Assembly: GCF_014174275.1 (NCBI RefSeq)
Contig: NZ_JABEQK010000002.1
Coordinates: 372,001 to 436,000, forward strand
Length of the DNA: 64,000 nucleotides
Direction of reading: 5' to 3'
Source of the DNA: Gluconacetobacter takamatsuzukensis
Lineage (GTDB): Bacteria; Pseudomonadota; Alphaproteobacteria; Acetobacterales; Acetobacteraceae
In this document: positions 45,380 through 54,184 of the stretch, piece after piece
Position numbering within the stretch: the first letter of the stretch is position 1
How the letters are laid out: each line of letters begins with the position of its first letter
Made by a program: the position numbers and the translations under genes
The notes under the pieces: model-generated
Told to the model about the DNA's origin: nothing
The model's database searches: none
What the model saw: only the letters and a program-made list of their open reading frames with translations

Positions 45380-46276
45380 ATGCTGGGCCTGCTGTTTTTG
45401 TGTGTCGTGCTGATCTGGGGCACCACATGGTTCGCCATCCACGTGCAGGTCGGCATTACCGTGCCGGGCACGGCGATCTTCTGGCGGTTCATGATCGCGT
45501 CGGCGGCGATGGGCGCATGGCTCTGCCTGTCCCGCCGGCTGCGCCCGGTCGCGTGGCGGACGCATCTGTGGCTGGCCCCGATGGGGGCATGCATGTTCTC
45601 GTGCAATTTCCTGGCGATCTACGGGTCCGAGGCCACGCTGGCCAGCGGCACCGTCTCGGTGATCTTCAGCGTGGCGACCCTGTTCAACACGCTCAACCAG
45701 TGGCTGTTCTTCCGCCTGCGCCCCAGCATGCGCAGCATCGCCGGCGGCTGTATCGCCATCGGAGGCGTGGCATGCCTGACCGGGCTGGGCGGCGTGGGCG
45801 GCATTTCGCATATCGGCGTGGCCCTGGCGCTGACGGGCACTTTCCTGTTCTCCTGCGGCAATATCCTGTCGCGCCGGGTGGCGATGGCGGGGGTGGACCT
45901 GCCCAACGCGGTCTTTCGCGGCATGCTGTGGGGCTGCGCGGTGCTGGGGGTCTGGCAGACGGCCCACGGCCAATCGCTGGCGGGCTCGGCCGACCCGGCC
46001 TGGATTGCCGCCCTGCTCTATCTCGCATTGCCCGGATCGGTGGTCGCCTTCCTGGCCTATCTGCATCTGGTGCACCGCATCGGTGCCGACCGCGCGGCCT
46101 ATACCACCATCCTGTCCCCGGTCGTGGCTTTGCTGATCTCGATCCTGTTCGAGGGCACGCAGTGGACGTCGGGCATGACGCTGGGGGTCGGGCTGGTGCT
46201 GCTGGGCAATCTCGTCACCTTTGCCCGGTGGGACAGCATTCGTCCTTTTTTGCAAAAAAGAACCAAAAAACCCTGA
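45380..46276 (+). CDS. DMT-superfamily (EamA/RhaT) exporter
   Basis: 298 residues, ten predicted helices as two EamA repeats (LGLLFLCVVLIWGTTWFAI at the start, VGLVLLGNLVTFARW at the end). ATG at 45380 with GAGAGGG upstream; TTG or other upstream starts would add non-conserved residues. Its last ten codons (FLQKRTKKP, stop TGA) are read from repeat copy G. It probably exports an amino acid or drug under control of the divergent AraC protein. Confidence 0.87.
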   Translation: MLGLLFLCVVLIWGTTWFAIHVQVGITVPGTAIFWRFMIASAAMGAWLCLSRRLRPVAWRTHLWLAPMGACMFSCNFLAIYGSEATLASGTVSVIFSVATLFNTLNQWLFFRLRPSMRSIAGGCIAIGGVACLTGLGGVGGISHIGVALALTGTFLFSCGNILSRRVAMAGVDLPNAVFRGMLWGCAVLGVWQTAHGQSLAGSADPAWIAALLYLALPGSVVAFLAYLHLVHRIGADRAAYTTILSPVVALLISILFEGTQWTSGMTLGVGLVLLGNLVTFARWDSIRPFLQKRTKKP

Positions 46277-46361
46277 TTCGTTCAGAAGCTTTGTGCCGGG
46301 GACATGCGATGTCCCTGAACGAACAAAAGTCTTTTTGCTTCTTTTTCTTCAGAAAAAGAAG
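46242..46361. repeat. Dispersed intergenic element, copy G (complete; encodes end of DMT gene)
   Basis: L hairpin at 46242-46263 (one end mismatched), core with CGTTCA/TGAACG inverted repeat, S hairpin CTTCTTTTTCTTCAGAAAAAGAAG at 46338-46361. Reverse orientation to B, C and E. Between convergent genes. Confidence 0.87.
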
Positions 46362-46367
46362 AGCCCT

Positions 46368-46967
46368 TCACTCTACCAAGCGCGGCACCGACTGCCCCCG
46401 CGTCAAATCGGCAATCCGCCCCACCACGTCATCCACATCGCCTTCGGGCACCGCAATCACCAGCCGCGCCCCCGCCGCGTCGAACGCCTCATCCTCCACC
46501 ACCGCATCCAGCGACGGCAGGCGCGCCTGCAAAAGGGCGAGATCACTGAAACCGCAATGAAAGACCAGGCGCGTCCGGCGCACGATCGGCACGCGCGGCG
46601 CCAGGCGCAGGCATTCCGCCGCCGTGCCGCCATAGGCACGCACCAGCCCGCCCGCACCCAGCTTGATGCCGCCGAACCAGCGGGTGACCACCACCACGAT
46701 ATTGTCGAAACCCTGCCCGTCGATCACCTGCAGGATCGGCCGGCCGGCCGTGCCGCCGGGCTCGCCGTCATCGTCGCTGCGATAATCCTGCCCGATGCGA
46801 TAGGCCCAGCAATTATGGGTGGCATCCAGGTCCGACACGGCGCGGACAAAGGCCAGGGCTTCGGCCGGCGTCGTCACCGGCGCGGCCTGCGCCAGGAACA
46901 CGCTCTTGCGCACGTCCCGTTCCAGTCGGGCGGGTTCGGCCAGCATCACCAGGCCGTCGGCGCTCAT
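46368..46967 (-). CDS. yigZ: YigZ/IMPACT family protein (UPF0029)
   Basis: 199 residues. The N-terminal domain has the family motif DDGEPGGTAGRPILQ with TRWFGGIKLGAGGLVRAYG, and the C-terminal domain is a short alpha/beta fold. Eukaryotic IMPACT binds GCN1; the bacterial role is unclear. It starts four bases inside the radA stop region (46964-46967), so it is coupled to radA. Confidence 0.88.
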   Translation of the reverse strand: MSADGLVMLAEPARLERDVRKSVFLAQAAPVTTPAEALAFVRAVSDLDATHNCWAYRIGQDYRSDDDGEPGGTAGRPILQVIDGQGFDNIVVVVTRWFGGIKLGAGGLVRAYGGTAAECLRLAPRVPIVRRTRLVFHCGFSDLALLQARLPSLDAVVEDEAFDAAGARLVIAVPEGDVDDVVGRIADLTRGQSVPRLVE

Positions 46968-48367
46968 GCTTCCTCGCCGTCCGTACCGCCGAACAACGCT
47001 ACCAGGTCGCCCAGATGGCCGATCTCATTCAGGTGTAGCCCCTCGGGCGCCACCAGTCTGGTGGTGCCGCGCGCAATGCGCCGGGGCAGGAAGGCGGCAT
47101 CGAAACCCAGTTTCTGGGCCTCCTTCAACCGGGCATCGACCTGCGCCACCTGCCGGATCTCGCCGGACAGGCCGATCTCGCCGAAATAGACGGCACCGGC
47201 ATGGGTCGGCTTGCCGGTGGCGGCCGAAACCAGCGCCGCGGCCACCGCCAGGTCCGCCGCCGGCTCCAGCACGCGCAGCCCACCCGCGATGTTCAGGTGC
47301 ACGTCCATGCCGTGCAGCTTCAGCCCGCACCGTGCTTCCAGCACCGCCAGCAGCATGTTCAGGCGCGACGTGTCCCAGCCCACCACGGCCCGGCGCGGCG
47401 CGGAATCGCCCGATTTGGGCGACAGCAGCGCCTGCACCTCCAGCAGCACCGGCCGCGTGCCCTCGATCCCCGCAAACACCGCCGAGCCGGCGATATTCCC
47501 CCGCCGCTCGGCCAGGAACAGCGCGGAGGGGTTCGGCACCTCGACCAGCCCTTGGTCGGTCATGGCAAAGACACCGATTTCGTCGGTCGCGCCGAACCGG
47601 TTCTTGGCGGCCCGCAGGATGCGGAACTGATGCCCGCGATCCCCCTCGAAATACATCACGGCGTCGACCATGTGCTCCAGCACGCGCGGACCGGCCAGTG
47701 CGCCTTCCTTGGTCACATGCCCGACCAGGATCAGACTGAACCCCCGCTGCTTGGCCAGCCGGATCAGTTCGAAGGCGGTCGCGCGCACCTGGCTGACGGT
47801 ACCGGGCGCGCTTTCCACAGATTCCAGCCACATGGTCTGGATCGAGTCGATGACGACCAGCGCCACATCGGGCTCGTTCTCCAGCGTGCCGGCAATGTCG
47901 GTCACGTTGATCGCGGCGGCAATCTCCAGCCCCGGCGCATCCAGCCCCAGCCGGCGCGCGCGCAGGCGGATCTGGTCCACCGCCTCTTCGCCCGAGATAT
48001 ATTTCACCCGCCGCCCGGCAGCCGCCAGCGCGCAGGCGGCCTGCAACAGCAGGGTCGATTTGCCGATGCCCGGATCACCGCCTACCAGCACCACCGACGC
48101 CGGCACCAGCCCCCCGCCCAGCACGCGGTCCAGCTCGGCCATCCGCGTGCCGATGCGCGGCGGCGGCTCGGCCGTGCCCGCCAGGCTGACGAACGCGACT
48201 TTGGCCCCCCGGGCGCGGCGCGGCGCGGCGCCTCCGGTGGCGGTGGGCTCCACCGCTTCCTCGACAATGCTGTTCCACGCGCCGCAGCTTTCGCACCGCC
48301 CGGCCCATTTGGGAAAGACGGCGCCGCAGGACTGGCAGACATAATGGGCGGAGGGACGGCGGGCCAC
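46964..48367 (-). CDS. radA: DNA repair protein RadA
   Basis: 467 residues. The N-terminal zinc finger has two CxxC pairs (CQSCGAVFPKWAGRCESCG), followed by a RecA-like ATPase with Walker A GGDPGIGKSTLLLQ at about 95-108. The RadA motif KNRFG and a Lon-like C-terminal domain (GGLRVLEPAADLAVAAAL) complete it. It drives branch migration in recombination. Start GTG at 48367. Repeat copy H lies upstream of it, between radA and mlaF. Confidence 0.96.
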   Translation of the reverse strand: MARRPSAHYVCQSCGAVFPKWAGRCESCGAWNSIVEEAVEPTATGGAAPRRARGAKVAFVSLAGTAEPPPRIGTRMAELDRVLGGGLVPASVVLVGGDPGIGKSTLLLQAACALAAAGRRVKYISGEEAVDQIRLRARRLGLDAPGLEIAAAINVTDIAGTLENEPDVALVVIDSIQTMWLESVESAPGTVSQVRATAFELIRLAKQRGFSLILVGHVTKEGALAGPRVLEHMVDAVMYFEGDRGHQFRILRAAKNRFGATDEIGVFAMTDQGLVEVPNPSALFLAERRGNIAGSAVFAGIEGTRPVLLEVQALLSPKSGDSAPRRAVVGWDTSRLNMLLAVLEARCGLKLHGMDVHLNIAGGLRVLEPAADLAVAAALVSAATGKPTHAGAVYFGEIGLSGEIRQVAQVDARLKEAQKLGFDAAFLPRRIARGTTRLVAPEGLHLNEIGHLGDLVALFGGTDGEEA

Positions 48368-48396
48368 GAGGGGAGACTCCGGAAAGGAAGGCAGTT

Positions 48397-48517
48397 GTTC
48401 TTTTTTGCAAAAAAAGAACCAAAAAACCCTGATTCGTTCAGGAGCCTTATGCTGGGGATATGCGAGGACCCAAAACGAATAAAAGTCTTTTTGCTTCTTT
48501 TTCTTCAGAAAAAGAAG
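48397..48517. repeat. Dispersed intergenic element, copy H (complete)
   Basis: L hairpin GTTCTTTTTTGCAAAAAAAGAAC (48397-48419), core with CTGATTCGTTCAGGAGCC, S hairpin at 48494-48517. Same orientation as G. Between two minus-strand genes, at the 3' end of mlaF. Confidence 0.88.
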
Positions 48518-48523
48518 AACCCT

Positions 48524-49315
48524 TCACCGCCGCAACTCCATGCTGATCGGCCCCTCGCGCCGCCCATGCGTAAACTGGTCGACCATGGGGTTACCGCTAT
48601 CCAGCAGCGACGATGCCGCCCCCTGCCAGATCAGCTTGCCCTTGTACAGCATGGCCGCCTGGTCGCCGATGCGCTGGGCAGAGGCCATGTCGTGCGTGAT
48701 CGCGATCGCGGTCGATCCCAGCTTGCGCACGCAATCGACGATCAGCCCGTCGATCACCGCCCCCATGATCGGGTCCAGCCCGGTGGTGGGCTCGTCGAAG
48801 AACAGGATATCGGGCTGGCCGGCAATGGCCCGGGCCAGTCCCACGCGCTTCTGCATGCCGCCCGACAGTTCCGATGGCGACAGCGCGCCGACCGACGGGT
48901 CCAGCCCCACCTGCTCCAGCACCCGGCCGGCCGTGGCGCGGGCCTCGGCCCGGCTGGGGCGCTTGCCGCGCCGCCGCCCGGCGGCCAGCAGGCCGAAGGC
49001 GACATTTTCCCAGACGCTGAGACTGTCGAACAGCGCCCCGTTCTGGAACAGCATGCCGATCGTCTCGATCACTTCCTCCCGCCGCCGCGTGGGCAGCGAC
49101 AGCACATCGACACCATCGATCTCGATCGTGCCGGCATCGGCCGGGATCAGCCCCAGGATGCAGCGCAGCAGGACAGACTTGCCGCTGCCCGACCCGCCGA
49201 TGATGACCATCGAGGTCCCGGGCATCACGTCGAGGTCGATCCCGTCCAGCACGACCTTGGGCCCGAACGCCTTGCACAGGCCGCGAATGCGGATCTTGGG
49301 CACGGTCTGGGTCAT
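48524..49315 (-). CDS. mlaF: MlaF-type ABC transporter ATP-binding protein
   Basis: 263 residues. Walker A is IGGSGSGKSVLLRCILG at about 37-53, the signature is ELSGGMQKRVGLARAI, and Walker B is ILFFDEPTTGLDPIMG. The sequence matches MlaF/Ttg2A. With MlaE it drives phospholipid movement between inner and outer membrane. Its start overlaps the mlaE stop (ATGA). MlaD, MlaC and MlaB are absent from this locus. Confidence 0.92.
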   Translation of the reverse strand: MTQTVPKIRIRGLCKAFGPKVVLDGIDLDVMPGTSMVIIGGSGSGKSVLLRCILGLIPADAGTIEIDGVDVLSLPTRRREEVIETIGMLFQNGALFDSLSVWENVAFGLLAAGRRRGKRPSRAEARATAGRVLEQVGLDPSVGALSPSELSGGMQKRVGLARAIAGQPDILFFDEPTTGLDPIMGAVIDGLIVDCVRKLGSTAIAITHDMASAQRIGDQAAMLYKGKLIWQGAASSLLDSGNPMVDQFTHGRREGPISMELRR

Positions 49316-50097
49316 TGCGAGAAGAACACATCGGTCAGGAGATAATCGGACGCCAGCAGCAGGATCGACGCCGCCACCACGGCCGCCGTGGTGGCCGATC
49401 CCACGCCCTGGGCGCCCCCACGGCTGGTATAGCCATGGTAGCAGCCCATGAGCGTGATCAGGAAGCCGAACACCGCCGCCTTGGCCAGCCCGACGGTCAC
49501 GTCGATCGTCTTCACCGCCGAAAAGGTCGCGGCGATATAGGCCGGCGCCGAGAAATCGAGCTTCACGACCGACACCACAAAACCGCCCAGCACGCCCAGG
49601 ATGTCGGCCACCAGCACTAGGCAGGGCAGGGCGATCGTGCCGGCCAGCAGGCGGGGCGTGACCAGATATTTCATCGGGTTGGTCGACAGGGTGGTCAGGG
49701 CGTCGATCTGGTCGGTCACGCGCATGGTGCCGATTTCGGCGGCCATCGCGGCCCCCACCCGCCCGGCCACCATCAGCCCGGCCAGCACCGGCCCCAGTTC
49801 ACGGGTCACGGCCAGCACCACGATGCCGGCAATCGCTCCCTGGGCATGATACTGGGCAAAGCCGGTATAGGATTGCAGCGCGATCACCCCGCCCGAGAAC
49901 AGGGCCGTCAGCGCCACCACCGGCAGCGAGAAGAAGCCGATCTCGATCAGCGCGCCGAAGAAGATCCGCCAGTAGAAGGGCGGCCGCACCAGATGCGACA
50001 GGGCGGTCAGGGCGAACATGGTCAGGGCGCCGGCGGTCCGGACCAGATTCAAGGCGGCGCGCCCCAGCGCGGCGATGAAATCGAGCACGGCGTTCAC
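49312..50097 (-). CDS. mlaE: MlaE-type ABC transporter permease
   Basis: 261 residues of the MlaE/TrnI permease family. Helices run from FFGALIEIGFFSLPVVALTA onward, with the EFG-like conserved AAEIGTMRVTDQIDALTTLS cytosolic loop and PRLLAGTIALPCLVL. The GTG at 50097 gives family length; longer versions from 50172 lack conservation. Possibly driven from beyond the candidate sRNA region. Confidence 0.9.
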   Translation of the reverse strand: MNAVLDFIAALGRAALNLVRTAGALTMFALTALSHLVRPPFYWRIFFGALIEIGFFSLPVVALTALFSGGVIALQSYTGFAQYHAQGAIAGIVVLAVTRELGPVLAGLMVAGRVGAAMAAEIGTMRVTDQIDALTTLSTNPMKYLVTPRLLAGTIALPCLVLVADILGVLGGFVVSVVKLDFSAPAYIAATFSAVKTIDVTVGLAKAAVFGFLITLMGCYHGYTSRGGAQGVGSATTAAVVAASILLLASDYLLTDVFFSQ

Positions 50098-50210
50098 GCG
50101 TGGCGCAACCGGCTGCGTGGCCGGACAATATCGGCGGATCGATCCATCATGCCTTCTGCCGTAGCGCGGCATGGCCGGCGCGTCAAAGGAAGGGAAAGGC
50201 AGGGGGCGCC

Positions 50211-50238
50211 AAAAAAAACGGCGCACCGAAGCGCGCCG
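50211..50238 (-). terminator. Rho-independent terminator, minus strand
   Basis: 8-bp stem with TTCG tetraloop (50219-50238) followed by T8 on the minus strand (complement of 50211-50218). Confidence 0.85.
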
Positions 50239-50290
50239 CCGTAGTTTAGGGAGGAAACGTCCATGAAGCGCGTATCGGTGCTGCTTCGAC
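50211..50290 (-). ncRNA. Candidate small RNA with anti-Shine-Dalgarno motif
   Basis: Minus strand. CTTGAC (50325-50320) and a weak -10 near 50300 are followed by about 80 nt. These contain an unpaired CCTCCCTAAA (complement of 50245-50254), then the intrinsic terminator hairpin CGGCGCGC-TTCG-GTGCGCCG and eight T. The CCUCC motif plus stable terminator resembles alphaproteobacterial sRNAs that occlude ribosome-binding sites. It could instead be the far 3' end of the MFS transcript. Confidence 0.5.
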
Positions 50291-50318
50291 TCTATCTCAT
50301 GATCGTGAGGGCGGCCCG

Positions 50319-50325
50319 AGTCAAG
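50319..50325 (-). promoter_or_regulatory. -35 element CTTGACT upstream of the sRNA candidate
   Basis: Minus-strand CTTGACT; the best -10 in range (CATGAG or TCATGA) is poor, so the promoter is tentative. Confidence 0.4.
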
Positions 50326-50410
50326 GAAATTGTGCGATGCAATATATCGTCGCAATCCACTACCTTGCCGGCCCCGTGGCAACAGCCCTCGCCGGCTTCG
50401 AACCAGCCGG

Positions 50411-51658
50411 TCACTCGGCGGCGGCATGCCGCCGGTGCCACAGCATGCAGGCCAGCATGCCGGCGATCCCGCCCGCCATCGTGGCCGCCACCGGTACGGC
50501 GCTCTCCAGCGGCAGATAGCCCAGCAGCACGCCGCTGAGCGATCCGATGGTGAATTGCAGGGTTCCCAGCAGGGCCGAGGCACTGCCGGCATGGTGTCCG
50601 TGCCGGGTAAAGGCCAGCACGGTGGCATTCGGGTTGACGAAGCCCAGCGACCCGGTGATCAGACCGATCATGGCGCAGACCAGCAGCGGGTGGGCCGGCC
50701 CGGCAATGCCGGCGGTGGACAGGATCAGGAACAGCCCGGCCGACAGCGTGATCGCCACCACCCCGCGCTGCATCAGCACATGCGGCGCGATCCGATGGAC
50801 CAGCCGGCCGTTGATCTGCGCCCCGGCGATGAACAGCGCGGCATTCATGCCGAAGAACAGCCCGAACTGCTGCGGCGTAAAGGACAGGATCTGCTCGAAC
50901 AGGGTCGGCGCACTGCCCAGATACGCGAACATCACAAAGGCCGAAAATCCCAGCAGCAGGGCCGCGGACAGGAACATCGGCTCCCGTGCGATGCCGACAT
51001 AGCGCCACAGCACGGTAGAGACCGACAGCGCGATGCGCCGCTCGCGCGGCAGCGTGTCCGGCAGGGTCCAGGCAATCGCCACCACCCCCAGCACGCCGTA
51101 GAGCGTGGCAAACCAGAAGATCCAGCGCCAATGCCCCACCGACAGGACCAGGCTGCCCAGGCTGGGGGCCAGGATCGGCATCAGGCCGAACACCAGGGTC
51201 AGCTGCGCCATGATCCGCGCCCCCTGGGCGCCGGTCGCGATATCGCGCACGATGGCGCGCGGCACCACGACGCTGGCCGACCCGCCCAGCGCCGCCAGAA
51301 AGCGCCAGACGCAGAACATGTGATAATCGGCCGACAGCGCGCAGCCGGCCGAGGCGATGCTGAACAGCGACAGCCCGCCCAGCAGCGGCACCCGCCGCCC
51401 CAGCCGGTCCGACAGCGGCCCCTGCGAGAACTGCCCGATCGCCAGTCCGGCAAACCATGCGGCCAGCGTGATCTGCGCCGATCCGGGCCCGCCGCCCAGC
51501 TCGCGGTCCACCGCCGGAAAGGCCGGCAGGTACATGTCGGTCGCCAGCGGCCCGATCGCCGTCACCAGCCCCAGCAGAATCACCAGCCACGCGGGCAGCG
51601 AACCCACGGGAATGCGATGACGATAGGCGAGCGTGGAGGTGGAACTGGAAGACGACAT
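50411..51658 (-). CDS. Bcr/CflA-family multidrug MFS exporter
   Basis: 415 residues, 12 helices. The motif ATDMYLPAFPAVDREL near the N-terminus and GPLSDRLGRRVPLLGG (motif A) identify the Bcr/CflA drug:H+ antiporter group, with GVVAIAWTLPDTLPRERR between halves. ATG at 51658. No regulator is next to it. The substrate may be bicyclomycin, chloramphenicol or a metabolite. Confidence 0.92.
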   Translation of the reverse strand: MSSSSSTSTLAYRHRIPVGSLPAWLVILLGLVTAIGPLATDMYLPAFPAVDRELGGGPGSAQITLAAWFAGLAIGQFSQGPLSDRLGRRVPLLGGLSLFSIASAGCALSADYHMFCVWRFLAALGGSASVVVPRAIVRDIATGAQGARIMAQLTLVFGLMPILAPSLGSLVLSVGHWRWIFWFATLYGVLGVVAIAWTLPDTLPRERRIALSVSTVLWRYVGIAREPMFLSAALLLGFSAFVMFAYLGSAPTLFEQILSFTPQQFGLFFGMNAALFIAGAQINGRLVHRIAPHVLMQRGVVAITLSAGLFLILSTAGIAGPAHPLLVCAMIGLITGSLGFVNPNATVLAFTRHGHHAGSASALLGTLQFTIGSLSGVLLGYLPLESAVPVAATMAGGIAGMLACMLWHRRHAAAE

Positions 51659-51744
51659 GGAATCGCGCCGTGAACCCGAATGACAGGGGGCATCGTATGT
51701 CACGGTTTCCGCGTCGCATGTCCATTGCATTCGGCAGGCGTGGC

Positions 51745-51773
51745 GTCGCGGGGGCACATGGCTGCCCCGCGAC
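51745..51773 (-). terminator. Terminator-like hairpin after the TonB receptor
   Basis: Stem GTCGCGGGGGCA (51745-51756) with TGCCCCGCGAC (51763-51773), no T run. Confidence 0.45.
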
Positions 51774-51793
51774 CGCCCGTGCCCCCTTGCCGG

Positions 51794-54184
51794 TCAGAGC
51801 GTGAATTTCGCGGAGACGAAAATGGTACGGGGGTCCGCGAACTGGGCCGATTCATAGATCGGGACCCCGCCGCCCTGCACAAAGGTCTCGCTTTGCAGGT
51901 AGCGGCGATCCAGCAGGTTCCGCGCCGTCGCCTGCACCACCACGCGCCGGTCCGGGCTGGTCCAGCTCGCCATCGCGTTGACATAGGTCTGGGGCGGCAG
52001 CCGCGTCTGCGGATTGGCGGCCGAACTGGTATAAAGCGTCGACTGGAACGACACATCCACCCCGACCTGGAACGACCCCGGCACGCGCACGGGCACACGA
52101 TAGGTCAGCGATCCCATGGTCTGGAAACGGGGGGCATAGGACAGGGGCGCGCCGACATAGGGCGTGTTGTTGTACACCTGCCCGCTGGCCAGCACCGTGC
52201 GGCTGACGGTTCCCGAGAATTTGTCGAGCACCGCATAGAGATAGGACGCGGTGTAATGAAGGTCGAGATCCCGCGTCAGCTTGGCGGAAGTCTCGATCTC
52301 CGCCCCCACCGAATGCCCCCGACCGGCATTGAACCGGTGAGAAAGGCCGTTGGTCGGATCGGTGGTGGTCAGCTGGATATCGTCGAACTGGTTCCAGAAC
52401 AGCGCGCCGTTGAAGTGGACGCGTCCCGGCAACGGGTCGCTCTTCACCCCGATCTCGTACGTCGTCACGATCTCGGGGTTGTAGGCGATCGAGGCCTGCT
52501 GGCTGCCGCTCGCGGTCGGGGTCTGGGCGCGGAAATCGTAGCCGGCCGATTTGCCGCCCTGCGAGACACTCACATACCCCATCAGGTTCGGCAGCGCCTG
52601 CCAGCTCAGTGACCCCTTGGGCAGAAGCTGCACCCAGCTCTGGCGGGCCGAAACCTGCCAGGCCAAGTCGGTCGGCGCACCCCAGAGAATATATTGCAGG
52701 TTGTTCGCGGGGGTCGACAGATGCGACGGCCCAGGGGCGAGGTAGGAGAGGGATTCGGCGTTCGAATGGTTCTCCCAGTTGAAGCGCAGCCCGGCGGTAA
52801 ACACCAGCTTGGGCGTGATGTGATACGATGCGTCGCCATAGACCGCCCAGTTGCGGTTCAACTGGTCGATGACGGCAAAGACAGGCATCGTCCGGATCAG
52901 CGCGGGGTTGTTCGTCGCGGTGCCCGCGCTGTTATTGGCCCAGCGCTGCGTAAACCAGTCCTCGTACAGAAAATATGCTCCGACATTGAAGTCCACCCGC
53001 CCGTAATCGCCATGCAGGCGAATCTCCTGCGAGTACATGCGTTCCTTGTAATAGAGCGGCTGCGATGTGCGGGAATAATAATCGCCGCTGTTATCGTACA
53101 CTCCCTTGTCGTCGTAACCGCGAATGCCGCTGATCGAAAGCAGGGTCAGGTGCGGCGACAGGGTATAGCGGATATTTCCGGTAAAACCGGCCTCGCTGTA
53201 ATTGTTCTTGGGGTAAAGCCGGTTGTAGTTGCCATAGATATAGGGGTTGAGCAGGTTGCCCACGCCCTTGTTGGTGCTGCCGTCCACGGTCCCGTCGAAC
53301 GCCAGCGAAATGTCCAGGTCGTCGGTCGGGGTAAAGCGCAGCTTGCCCCGGGCCTGAGTGTAGTCGATGTTGTTCGTGTCCTTGCCGACCGTATAATTAT
53401 GGTCGATCCCGCCTCTGGCATGGCGGCCGAAGGCCAGGCTGGCATAGACCTTGTCGCGCACCAGCGCGCCGCTGGCCGCAAGGCCCAGCTGATATTCGTT
53501 GTAGGTGCCGTAGCCGGTCTGCGCCACGAAACGCCGCTGGTTCGTCGGCACGACGGTATTGATGCGCACCGCCCCGCCTTCGGACTGGTGGCCCGAGAAG
53601 ACGACCGGCCCCCGATCGATCTCCATGTCCGAAATATCCATCAGTTCCTGCATGTTGCCCATGTTGCGCGGCAGGTACACGCCATCGATATAGGTGCCGA
53701 CCGAAGGCTCGCCCTGCGGATCGATCTCGCCGATCCCGCGAATGAAGTAATTCGTCACCGCATAGCCGGGCATGTTGTTGGGGATATACAGGTTCGGCGT
53801 CAGCCGCCCGATCTGTCGGGTGTTCTGCACCCCCAGCCGTTCCAGGCGCTCCGCCGTCAGCAGGCTGGCCGAGGCCGGGGTCTTCTGCAATTCCGCCGCG
53901 CGCCGCGCATTGCGCGACAGGCCTTGCACCGAAAGGCTCTCTCCATCCTGCGGGCGTGCCTGCACACCTGCGGGCGCATGGCGGGGGGCGGCTCCCGTCT
54001 TGCGTGCGGGTGCCTGCGCCGCCGCCGGCCGGGCGGCCGCCGCGTGCCGCGGCGTGCGGCTGCCATGGTGGGGCGCGTCGGCCCCGCGTGCCTCGCCGGC
54101 CGCAAGCACCAGCACAGCGGCATAGCATGTGGTTCTCCAGAGCAGCATGTCCGAAGAAGCCCAGGCCCTGCGATATCGGGCCAT
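51794..54184 (-). CDS. TonB-dependent outer-membrane receptor
   Basis: About 796 residues. The signal sequence (LLWRTTCYAAVLVLAAGEARG) is followed by a Pro/Ala/Arg-rich linker and a TonB-box-like ESLSVQG. The plug domain (LLTAERLERLGVQNTRQIGR to EGGAVRINTVVP) comes next, then the 22-strand barrel ending FVSAKFTL with terminal aromatic/Leu. The start could be 54208, 54184 or 54148. Barrel similarity is to catecholate-siderophore or carotenoid/other receptors; the ligand cannot be set. No Fur or sigma/anti-sigma genes adjoin. Confidence 0.9.
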   Translation of the reverse strand: MARYRRAWASSDMLLWRTTCYAAVLVLAAGEARGADAPHHGSRTPRHAAAARPAAAQAPARKTGAAPRHAPAGVQARPQDGESLSVQGLSRNARRAAELQKTPASASLLTAERLERLGVQNTRQIGRLTPNLYIPNNMPGYAVTNYFIRGIGEIDPQGEPSVGTYIDGVYLPRNMGNMQELMDISDMEIDRGPVVFSGHQSEGGAVRINTVVPTNQRRFVAQTGYGTYNEYQLGLAASGALVRDKVYASLAFGRHARGGIDHNYTVGKDTNNIDYTQARGKLRFTPTDDLDISLAFDGTVDGSTNKGVGNLLNPYIYGNYNRLYPKNNYSEAGFTGNIRYTLSPHLTLLSISGIRGYDDKGVYDNSGDYYSRTSQPLYYKERMYSQEIRLHGDYGRVDFNVGAYFLYEDWFTQRWANNSAGTATNNPALIRTMPVFAVIDQLNRNWAVYGDASYHITPKLVFTAGLRFNWENHSNAESLSYLAPGPSHLSTPANNLQYILWGAPTDLAWQVSARQSWVQLLPKGSLSWQALPNLMGYVSVSQGGKSAGYDFRAQTPTASGSQQASIAYNPEIVTTYEIGVKSDPLPGRVHFNGALFWNQFDDIQLTTTDPTNGLSHRFNAGRGHSVGAEIETSAKLTRDLDLHYTASYLYAVLDKFSGTVSRTVLASGQVYNNTPYVGAPLSYAPRFQTMGSLTYRVPVRVPGSFQVGVDVSFQSTLYTSSAANPQTRLPPQTYVNAMASWTSPDRRVVVQATARNLLDRRYLQSETFVQGGGVPIYESAQFADPRTIFVSAKFTL

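Larger units (their letters stand above)
50098..50410. other. mlaE-MFS intergenic region
   Basis: 313 bp. Contains the sRNA candidate with promoter and terminator (50211-50325). A plus-strand ATG at 50263 has a strong GGGAGGAAAC site but its frame becomes antisense to the MFS gene after about 30 codons; not called. Confidence 0.6.

Noticed and set aside
50263-50538. Plus-strand frame with strong GGGAGGAAAC site
   Set aside because: After about 30 codons it is antisense to the MFS gene; the GGGAGG is better explained as complement of the sRNA CCUCCC motif.
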